Shown: positions 1 to 7,943 of the stretch, piece after piece | Position numbering within the stretch: position 1 is the stretch's first letter | Layout: every line of letters starts with the position of its first letter | DNA from: Deinococcus rhizophilus | GTDB taxonomy: Bacteria > Deinococcota > Deinococci > Deinococcales > Deinococcaceae | NCBI RefSeq assembly: GCF_030271215.1 | Contig: NZ_JASNGB010000122.1 | Span: forward strand, 1-7,943 | DNA length: 7,943 bases | Direction: 5' to 3' | The notes under the pieces: model-generated | Told to the model about the DNA's origin: nothing | Database searches by the model: none | Seen by the model: only the letters and a program-made list of their open reading frames with translations | Made by a program: the position numbers and the translations under genes

Positions 1-128
1 TGAAGCTGCTCGGCCTTGACGAGGGGGGGGGAGGAGGAGGGGGCCGCGTCCGCCGCCGGTCCCAGCAGCGCCGCGAGCAGGGCCGTGCGGAGGGGCAGGG
101 AAGGGCGGGGCACGGGGGGCAGGCTCAC
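1..128 (-). CDS. N-terminus of a putative exported protein (partial, runs off left edge)
   Basis: I read 42 full codons from a GTG at 128-126 with no stop before the edge. The translation has a short N-terminal stretch with arginines (MSLPPVPRPSLPLRT), then a hydrophobic run ALLAALLGPAADAA ending in an Ala-x-Ala-like site, then a Ser/Pro-rich segment. This looks like a Sec signal peptide of an exported or periplasmic protein. The start is supported by a TAAACT box on the minus strand (140-135), six bases before the GTG, the leaderless layout also seen at the ABC-F gene and gatC. No clear Shine-Dalgarno sequence lies at normal distance. A run of nine Gs on the plus strand (23-31) falls inside the coding part as Pro-Pro codons. 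Too little is present to name a family. A chance open frame in GC-rich DNA remains possible. Confidence 0.5.
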   Translation of the reverse strand, partial: MSLPPVPRPSLPLRTALLAALLGPAADAAPSSSPPLVKAEQL

Positions 129-134
129 CCGGCC

Positions 135-140
135 AGTTTA
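135..140 (-). promoter_or_regulatory. Leaderless -10 box TAAACT for the partial exported-protein gene
   Basis: Read on the minus strand this is TAAACT, fitting the TAnnnT consensus, with six bases between it and the GTG at 128. That spacing places the expected transcription start at or next to the start codon. No convincing -35 element is visible. The assignment is inferred from motif and spacing. Confidence 0.45.
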
Positions 141-184
141 CCGGGTCCTCCCCGCCGGGCACGCCGCAGACCCCCGGACTCCCC

Positions 185-264
185 GCACAGGGCCACCCCC
201 GCACAGGGCCACCCCCGCACAGGGCCATTCCCGCACAGGGCCATCCCCGGACAGGGGCCGGGGC
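185..264. repeat. 16-bp tandem repeat array, about five units
   Basis: The unit is GCACAGGGCCACCCCC. Units begin at 185, 201, 217, 233 and 249. The first two are identical, the third and fourth differ by one or two bases near the 3' end, and the fifth (249-264) is clearly degenerate. There are no spacers, so this is not a CRISPR array. It lies between the two divergent leaderless promoters. The last unit covers the position where a -35 element for the ABC-F gene would fall, so protein binding or copy-number change could affect that promoter, which is inference. It may equally be a neutral minisatellite. Confidence 0.85.
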
Positions 265-279
265 GCCGGAAAGCCGCCC

Positions 280-285
280 TATACT
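280..285 (+). promoter_or_regulatory. Leaderless -10 box TATACT for the ABC-F gene
   Basis: TATACT lies seven bases before the GTG at 293, so transcription should start at about the first base of the coding sequence. The same hexamer with the same seven-base gap precedes gatC. No good -35 hexamer is present 15-18 bases upstream, where the degenerate last unit of the tandem repeat sits. Confidence 0.65.
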
Positions 286-292
286 GCCCGCC

Positions 293-2170
<1,878 letters not shown>

Positions 2171-2200
2171 ACCCGTCCGGTTGCTTTCGCCTCCGGCCCT

Positions 2201-2206
2201 CACACT
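2201..2206 (+). promoter_or_regulatory. Weak candidate -10 (CACACT) for the small exported-protein gene
   Basis: CACACT lies six bases before the ATG at 2213 and matches TAnnnT except at the first base. TTGCTT at 2181-2186 could act as a -35, but the spacer of 14 bases is short. The alternative is read-through from the ABC-F gene, which ends 42 bases upstream with no visible terminator in between. Confidence 0.25.
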
Positions 2207-2212
2207 GCGGGC

Positions 2213-2779
2213 ATGAAGCGTCTCGCCCTCATTCTTCTGGCCCTCACCGTGAGCGCGGGGGCCACGTCCTATGTGCCGCCGCGCCCGCTGCTGATCGGCT
2301 CGGATTTCGGAATCTACGGCTTCAAGTTCCTGCCGCGTGGAGTGAGTGACGCCAGCGCCAGTGCGCGGGAGAGCTGGGGCGAACTGTTCATGTTGCAACC
2401 CGACGGCCGCCTGAAGACGCTGTGGAAACGCAGGCTCGTGAACACCCCGAGCCGCATCCTGATCAGCCCGCGTGGACAGGTGGTCACGCTGGACAACTGG
2501 GCGGGTTCCGGCAGCCCGAGGCACGCCGTGGTGGTCTATGACCTGAACGGCAAGGTGACGGCGGACCTCAAGTTCTCCGACGTGGTTGCTGCCCCGGACG
2601 CCTGCCCACGCTGCTTCTCGATGGACGGCCCCTTCCTGAGCTGGGGCTTCGCGCCCAAATTCGTCTTCTACGGCGAGGACGTACATCTGGCGTTGCGGGA
2701 CTTCCAGGGAAAAGGCCCCAGCCTGAACCTCGTCACCGGCAAACTCAAGACGGTCTGGAACGGCCAGCCCCGTCCCTGA
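2213..2779 (+). CDS. Small exported protein of unknown function, possibly beta-propeller-like
   Basis: This 188-residue protein starts with a clear Sec signal peptide: MKR, a hydrophobic core LALILLALTVS, and a probable cleavage after AGA near residue 18. No lipobox cysteine follows, so it should be a soluble periplasmic or secreted protein. The mature part has short beta-rich segments of the kind seen in propeller blades (LFMLQPDGRLKTLW, ILISPRGQVVTLDN, VVVYDLNGKVTADL, LNLVTGKLKTVW). At 188 residues it is too short for a full propeller. A CPRC motif occurs in the middle and could form a disulfide or bind metal. I do not recognise the family. It follows the ABC-F gene by 42 bases and ends 5 bases from the convergent kinase-like gene. 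The ATG start is firm because the signal peptide begins there. Confidence 0.8.
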   Translation: MKRLALILLALTVSAGATSYVPPRPLLIGSDFGIYGFKFLPRGVSDASASARESWGELFMLQPDGRLKTLWKRRLVNTPSRILISPRGQVVTLDNWAGSGSPRHAVVVYDLNGKVTADLKFSDVVAAPDACPRCFSMDGPFLSWGFAPKFVFYGEDVHLALRDFQGKGPSLNLVTGKLKTVWNGQPRP

Positions 2780-2784
2780 CGGCC

Positions 2785-3474
2785 CTATCCGCCTGCGGAA
2801 GTGGGCCCGTCCGGGAGGCCCCGCACGGCGAAGGGCGCGGTGAGGTCCGCGTTGTCCACCACCACGCCCGCCTGACGCTCGGGGTCGGCCTCGCGGAAGT
2901 ACAGGCGGTTGCCCTCCACGTAGCGCCGGTTGGACTCGGCGTGCGGATCGGGCGAGCCGTACCCCGGTCCCCGCGCCGCCCCGCGCGGCACCGACACCCC
3001 GAAGGGGACGCGCAGAAACACCGAATCGTCCCACACGTCCCGCAGTTCCGGTCGGTGCAGGAAGAGGCCATCTACGATCAGGAGGCTGCCGGGCAGGGCC
3101 TCCAGTTCCGGCGTGTCCACGGGCGAGTCGGTGGTGTGGTCGAAGATCGCCGTCCGGTAGCGCCCCGAGCCGCCCGGCCCCAGCGGGTCCAGCAGCGCCG
3201 AGCGCACCCCCGCGAGGTCGTAGGAATCCCGGTAGAACCCCTCCGGCGAGGTGCGGCCCCGGCGGTAACGCACGGCCCTGGGCGCGTGGAAGCCGTCGAG
3301 TGAAGCTCGGAGGACACTCCGGCCCCGCCCGCGCAAAACTTCCGCCAGTTCGTCCGCGAAGGTCGTCTTGCCCGCCCCGTCTGGCCCGTCCACGGCCACG
3401 CGCAGGACCGGGGCGGCGGGCTGGGTGTCCAGACGGTCGGACAGACGGTGCAGCAGCCCGGTGCGGAGGCTCAA
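2785..3474 (-). CDS. Uridine-kinase-like P-loop NTPase
   Basis: This is a 229-residue P-loop kinase-type protein resembling proteins annotated as uridine kinase in actinobacteria and Deinococcus. After about 24 residues comes a beta strand and the Walker A motif GPDGAGKTT (30-38). Next are DGFH (60-63) and the basic motif RRGRTSPEGFYRDSYD (71-86), matching the substrate-binding and lid region of that family. A hydrophobic strand ending in LLIVDG (131-136) is the Walker B equivalent. Transfer of the ATP gamma-phosphate to a nucleoside or other small hydroxyl compound is inferred from the family; the substrate is not proven, and a dedicated Udk may exist elsewhere in the genome. The TTG start is chosen because it overlaps the stop of the upstream small gene by four bases (TTGA). 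It is the last gene of the TelA operon and ends five bases from a convergent gene, with no clear terminator. Confidence 0.85.
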   Translation of the reverse strand: MSLRTGLLHRLSDRLDTQPAAPVLRVAVDGPDGAGKTTFADELAEVLRGRGRSVLRASLDGFHAPRAVRYRRGRTSPEGFYRDSYDLAGVRSALLDPLGPGGSGRYRTAIFDHTTDSPVDTPELEALPGSLLIVDGLFLHRPELRDVWDDSVFLRVPFGVSVPRGAARGPGYGSPDPHAESNRRYVEGNRLYFREADPERQAGVVVDNADLTAPFAVRGLPDGPTSAGG

Positions 3475-3646
3475 GCTCGGTCCCGGCTGCCGCGCCAGAC
3501 CAGGCCGACTCCGCTCAGGCAGAGCAGGCTCGAGGCCGCCTCCAGGCCCCAGATCTCTCCCGTCTGCCAGTGATGGACCGCCTCCCAGCCTCTAAAAAGC
3601 CCGAGCGAGAGGAGCAGCAGGGCCAGGGCGAGCTCCCCGCGGTTCT

Positions 3647-3650
<4 letters not shown>
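3471..3650 (-). CDS. Small two-segment membrane protein (59 aa)
   Basis: The frame runs from a GTG at 3650-3648 to a TGA at 3473-3471. The protein begins MKNRGE. It has a first hydrophobic segment LALALLLLSLGLF (residues 7-19), a Trp/His-rich middle containing GWEAVHHWQTGEIWG (21-35), and a second segment ASSLLCLSGVGLVW (39-52), then a basic tail RGSRDRA. This is the pattern of a small inner-membrane protein with two helices. Support as a real gene comes from its ends: the GTG overlaps the TelA-gene stop by four bases (GTGA), and its stop overlaps the TTG start of the kinase-like gene by four bases (TTGA). Shine-Dalgarno matches are weak, so coupled translation is likely. The function is unknown. 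The context suggests it works with, or anchors, TelA or the kinase-like protein. Confidence 0.8.
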
Positions 3651-4867
<1,217 letters not shown>

Positions 4868-4913
4868 GCCCACCAGTACGGCACAGGCAGGACCGGGGTT
4901 GCATCCGGCCAAA

Positions 4914-4931
4914 GGCGGAGGCGGAGGCGGA
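4914..4931. repeat. Short tandem repeat, three copies of GGCGGA
   Basis: Three exact copies of the hexamer GGCGGA are followed by GGG. They lie between the terminator of the PrcB-like gene and the start of the TelA gene, about 50 bases upstream of the TelA start codon. They may sit in the TelA promoter region, but no role can be read from sequence. Confidence 0.7.
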
Positions 4932-4951
4932 GGGAGTCGTCAGCCGCCAGC

Positions 4952-4981
4952 AAAAACTCCACCCGCCGAACCGGGTGGAGT
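4952..4981 (-). terminator. Intrinsic terminator of the PrcB-like gene
   Basis: Read on the minus strand, ACTCCACCCG pairs perfectly with CGGGTGGAGT (10 bp, 4981-4972 with 4965-4956) around a six-base loop, followed by a run of Ts (five including the last stem base). It lies 27 bases after the stop codon at 5008. It separates this transcript from the TelA operon, which is transcribed in the same direction and so must have its own promoter between 4951 and 4868. Confidence 0.92.
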
Positions 4982-5007
4982 GTCGGAGAAGGGGAGGGCT
5001 TAGCGGG

Positions 5008-5880
5008 TTAGCGGGTTTCCCCGCCGCCTGTGCCCAGCTGAACCGGGCGGCCCGCCGCGTCCACGAGCTGCACGCGGGTAAAGGTGCCCGGCGCCCGGAC
5101 CAGCGTCCACGGACTCGTGAGCGCCTGGGTGGTGATCGCCCCCGGCCCCGGAGCGCGGATCTCCACCGTCAGGGTGAGGGTGCCGTTCTGCACGCTGGCC
5201 CCCGTCACCCGGATGCCGTAGCCCCCGGTGGGCCGCTGCCCCAGGAAGACGGCGACGACCGTTTCGCCGGAGCGCAGGGTCGGCACGGCAGGAGTCCCGG
5301 TCTGGTTGCCGTAGGCGACCCGGTAGAGGGCATTCAGGGCAGCCTGGGTCGTGGCGACCTGCACGGCGGGGGTAGAGGTGGCGGCGTTGGTGCCGCTGGC
5401 GAGTTCGGTCACGGTCACGCGGCCTCCGGGGACGGGGGTGATGCGGGGGTCGGGGGTGCTCACCGGAGGCGTCGTGGCGGGCGGAGTGATCGGCGTCTCG
5501 GTCACCGTTCCGGTCGCGCCTCCCGTGGTGGCCGCGTTGGGGGCAAAGGTCACCAGGCCCGTGGGCAGTCCGGCCTGCGTCAGCCGTTGCAACACGGCGA
5601 CCCGCTGCACGGCGGTGCCGACGGTCACGCGCAGGCGGCCCTGGCTCTGGTCCAGTTCCAGCGCACTCAGGCCGGGCAGCCCGTCCAGCGCCCGCTGCGC
5701 CGCCTGAAGCTGCTCGGTCGTGTAGCCCGACGGGTAGGCGGGGGCGCGTTCCGGCATCGTCTGCACCGGCATGGTCTGGCTGGGGGCGCCCAGCGGCGTG
5801 GCGGGAATGGTGGTCACGCCCTGGGCGGCGGCGAGGGTGCCCGCGCCCAGGGCCAGCGTCAGGAAGAAGGTCCGGGTCAT
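5008..5880 (-). CDS. Exported protein with C-terminal PrcB-like domain
   Basis: From the ATG at 5880 the product has 290 residues. It opens with a Sec signal peptide, MTRTFFLTLALGAGTLAAAQ, with cleavage likely after the Ala run and no lipobox. Residues about 53-113 form a small alpha/beta-looking module that I cannot assign. Residues about 114-165 are a Thr/Pro/Gly-rich low-complexity linker. From about residue 204 the sequence matches the PrcB C-terminal domain: ETVVAVFLGQRPTGGYGI, then PGPGAITTQALTSPW. PrcB was described as a partner of the PrtP/dentilisin protease in Treponema; in Deinococcus the role is unknown, perhaps binding an exported protease or cell-surface component. The start is supported by GGGGGAGG eight bases upstream and by the signal peptide; a longer frame reaching 5988 would overlap gatC and lacks a signal peptide. 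It is divergent from gatC with a 57-base gap. Confidence 0.88.
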   Translation of the reverse strand: MTRTFFLTLALGAGTLAAAQGVTTIPATPLGAPSQTMPVQTMPERAPAYPSGYTTEQLQAAQRALDGLPGLSALELDQSQGRLRVTVGTAVQRVAVLQRLTQAGLPTGLVTFAPNAATTGGATGTVTETPITPPATTPPVSTPDPRITPVPGGRVTVTELASGTNAATSTPAVQVATTQAALNALYRVAYGNQTGTPAVPTLRSGETVVAVFLGQRPTGGYGIRVTGASVQNGTLTLTVEIRAPGPGAITTQALTSPWTLVRAPGTFTRVQLVDAAGRPVQLGTGGGETR

Positions 5881-5888
5881 GCCCCCAG

Positions 5889-5896
5889 CCTCCCCC
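5889..5896 (-). promoter_or_regulatory. Shine-Dalgarno site of the PrcB-like gene
   Basis: Minus-strand GGGGGAGG lies eight bases before the ATG at 5880. It settles the start over the longer upstream frame. It also shows that this gene has a leader, unlike the divergent gatC. Confidence 0.75.
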
Positions 5897-5924
5897 GTCG
5901 CCGCTGACCGTGCATGAGCGCCCG

Positions 5925-5930
5925 TATACT
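5925..5930 (+). promoter_or_regulatory. Leaderless -10 box TATACT for gatC-serS
   Basis: TATACT lies seven bases before the gatC ATG at 5938, identical in sequence and spacing to the ABC-F promoter. CTGACC at 5904-5909 may act as a -35 with a 15-base spacer. The palindrome GTATAC (5924-5929) overlaps the box, so a minus-strand promoter for the PrcB-like gene could share this DNA, but the minus-strand hexamer TATACG lacks the final T. Confidence 0.7.
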
Positions 5931-5937
5931 CGCGTTC

Positions 5938-6251
5938 ATGATTGATCCCGTCAGCTCGGTGCCGCTGGACGTGCGGGAGGTCGAGCACCTCGCCCGCCTC
6001 GCGCGGCTGGACCTCACCCCGGAGGAGCGGGAAGCCCTGCGCGGCGATCTCGGCCGCATCCTGGGCTATTTCGAGCAGCTCCGCACGGTGGACACCGCCG
6101 GGGTGGAGGAGATGCAGCGCCCGGTCAGCCTCGTCAACGTCCTGCGCGACGACGTGCCCGGCGAGGTCCTCGCCCCGGAGGCTGTGGCCGCCCTCGCTCC
6201 GGAGATGGACGGCGGCTTCGTCCGCGTCCCGCGTACAGTGGAGGTCGACTG

Positions 6252-6252
<1 letters not shown>
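5938..6252 (+). CDS. gatC: Aspartyl/glutamyl-tRNA amidotransferase subunit C
   Basis: This 104-residue protein has the size and layout of GatC. An N-terminal helix contains [16 protein letters not shown], followed by a second helix [19 protein letters not shown], then LRDDVPGE and the C-terminal [11 protein letters not shown]. GatC is the small belt subunit that stabilises GatA and GatB in the GatCAB amidotransferase, which converts misacylated Asp-tRNA-Asn or Glu-tRNA-Gln to the correct amide. In Deinococcus this route is known to supply Asn-tRNA. The ATG at 5938 is preferred over an ATG at 5914, because 5914 lies upstream of the TATACT box at 5925-5930. The gene has no Shine-Dalgarno sequence and appears leaderless. 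Its stop overlaps the serS start by one base (TGATG). gatA and gatB are not in this window. Confidence 0.93.
6240..6244 (+). promoter_or_regulatory. Shine-Dalgarno site of serS inside gatC
   Basis: GGAGG lies seven bases before the serS ATG at 6252, inside the last codons of gatC. Together with the one-base stop/start overlap it supports coupled translation and this serS start. Confidence 0.8.
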
Positions 6253-7544
<1,292 letters not shown>

Positions 7545-7560
7545 GCGGCACGAGCCGTGG

Positions 7561-7594
7561 GCCGGGGTCTTCGCGGGTGGAGGCCCCGGCTTTT
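7561..7594 (+). terminator. Intrinsic terminator of gatC-serS
   Basis: GCCGGGG (7561-7567) pairs with CCCCGGC (7584-7590) around a 16-base loop and is followed by TTTT then GGG. The short T run suggests moderate efficiency, which fits the stronger terminator further downstream. Its 3' arm overlaps the next inverted repeat. Confidence 0.65.
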
Positions 7595-7612
7595 GGGTAC
7601 CACCCAAAAGCC
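7588..7612. repeat. Perfect 11-bp inverted repeat, 3-base loop
   Basis: GGCTTTTGGGT (7588-7598) is the exact reverse complement of ACCCAAAAGCC (7602-7612), with ACC between them. The T run is on the 5' side, so it is not a normal terminator in either direction. Its left arm shares 7588-7590 with the serS terminator stem, so the two hairpins cannot form fully at the same time. Confidence 0.85.
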
Positions 7613-7635
7613 CTGCAAGGTGACGGGGCACATGA

Positions 7636-7720
7636 CAACCGGGGAAAGCGCTGGGCACGGCTCTCAGTGGGCTGGCGGCCCTGATGGGGGCCCTGAGATA
7701 AGCCCTCTCGCCCCCGGTTG
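7636..7720. other. Nested inverted repeats, possible structured RNA element
   Basis: The outer arms CAACCGGGG (7636-7644) and CCCCGGTTG (7712-7720) pair over 9 bp. Inside, TCTCAG (7662-7667) pairs with CTGAGA (7693-7698), and GGCCC (7677-7681) pairs with GGGCC (7688-7692) around a six-base loop. The two inner 3' arms abut, so they could stack. No convincing gene lies here on either strand. It could be part of the serS 3' untranslated region, an independent small RNA ending at the terminator near 7771, or the 3' untranslated region of the minus-strand gene. I see no match to tmRNA, SRP RNA, RNase P RNA or 6S RNA. Confidence 0.4.
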
Positions 7721-7743
7721 CGCCTTTCTCGGACGACGGCGGC

Positions 7744-7771
7744 GTCAGGTCGGGTGGCCTGGCCTTTTTTT
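7744..7771 (+). terminator. Intrinsic terminator with seven-T run
   Basis: GTCAGGTC (7744-7751) pairs with GGCCTGGC (7756-7763), 8 bp including two G-U pairs, around loop GGGT, followed by C and then seven Ts (7765-7771). It acts on rightward transcription and sits directly beside the stop codon of the convergent minus-strand gene. It would block serS read-through into that gene, or end a small RNA from the structured region. Confidence 0.75.
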
Positions 7772-7943
7772 CTATGACGGCAAAGGGGGCTTGAGGAGTT
7801 GATCTTCCAAGGCGGCCAGGTACTGATCCGGGGAGCGGCGGAAGCGGAGTTGCTGACGTCGTGCCTCATGCCGGACTTCCAGTCCGGCCCGCAGACGATG
7901 CCAGGCCATCAAGCAGCGGGGCTGGAGGTCAGGTCCCGTGGGT
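7772..7943 (-). CDS. C-terminal 56 residues of an unrecognised protein (partial, enters from right edge)
   Basis: The minus-strand frame is open from the edge to a TAG at 7774-7772. The visible part is rich in Arg, Leu and Gln (MAWHRLRAGLEVRHEARRQQ, then RFRRSPDQYLAALEDQLL) and ends KPPLPS. It looks helical and basic, as in a DNA-binding protein or transposase tail, but I do not recognise a family. Support for it as a gene is its protein-like composition and the plus-strand terminator placed exactly at its 3' end. The stop is followed on its own strand by a run of seven As and no terminator of its own. Chance openness of 172 bases in GC-rich DNA cannot be excluded. Confidence 0.5.
   Translation of the reverse strand, partial: PTGPDLQPRCLMAWHRLRAGLEVRHEARRQQLRFRRSPDQYLAALEDQLLKPPLPS

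Noticed and set aside
185..264. CRISPR array
   Set aside because: The units are 16 bases and directly adjacent, with no spacers and no cas genes nearby.
4874..4880. Leaderless -10 box for the TelA gene (CGTACT / TACTGG)
   Set aside because: Neither hexamer fits TAnnnT at the right distance. GGTGGG just before the ATG suggests an ordinary leader, and the promoter remains unidentified.
7636..7720. Known housekeeping RNA (tmRNA, SRP RNA, RNase P RNA, 6S RNA)
   Set aside because: None of the conserved sequence blocks I know for these RNAs are present; only the stem pattern is RNA-like.
7557..7802. 81-residue plus-strand frame after serS
   Set aside because: It spans both terminators and the hairpins, has no Shine-Dalgarno site, and overlaps the convergent partial gene. 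It is probably chance.
7799..7804. TTGAT target of an IS200/IS605-type element
   Set aside because: The pentamer lies inside the minus-strand open frame, no tnpA or tnpB is visible, and a five-base match is expected by chance.

Overview
The window is very GC-rich and reads as a Deinococcus chromosome segment. Two sequence observations point there. The seryl-tRNA synthetase carries the NNTxxAxPR form of motif 3, which I recall from Thermus SerRS. Several genes also begin only 6-7 bases after a TAnnnT box, the leaderless-mRNA arrangement described as common in Deinococcus. The genus is an inference, not a database result.

Left part (1-2779): the 5' end of an exported protein on the minus strand runs off the left edge. 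It is divergent from a complete ABC-F ATPase (293-2170). The 164-bp gap between them holds an array of 16-bp tandem repeats and a TAnnnT box facing each gene. A small exported protein of unknown function (2213-2779) follows the ABC-F gene.

Middle (2785-4867, minus strand): a tight three-gene operon is transcribed leftward. It encodes a TelA-family protein, a 59-residue protein with two hydrophobic segments, and a uridine-kinase-like P-loop NTPase. Each junction is a 4-base stop/start overlap (GTGA, then TTGA), which implies coupled translation. The small middle gene is easy to miss because of its size. The kinase gene ends 5 bases from the convergent exported-protein gene.

Right part (5008-7943): an exported protein with a C-terminal PrcB-like domain runs leftward into a strong intrinsic terminator. 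It diverges from gatC-serS, which overlap by one base. GatC belongs to the tRNA-dependent amidotransferase and SerRS charges tRNA-Ser, so this is a translation operon driven by a leaderless promoter. After serS comes about 230 bp of highly structured non-coding DNA: a terminator hairpin, an overlapping 11-bp perfect inverted repeat, a nested set of stems, and a second terminator with seven Ts. It stops directly at the 3' end of an unrecognised minus-strand gene that enters from the right edge.

Most of the window is ordinary housekeeping and stress-type gene content. The items most worth a second look are the overlapping TelA/small membrane protein/kinase operon, the structured serS 3' region, and the tandem-repeat array between the divergent promoters.
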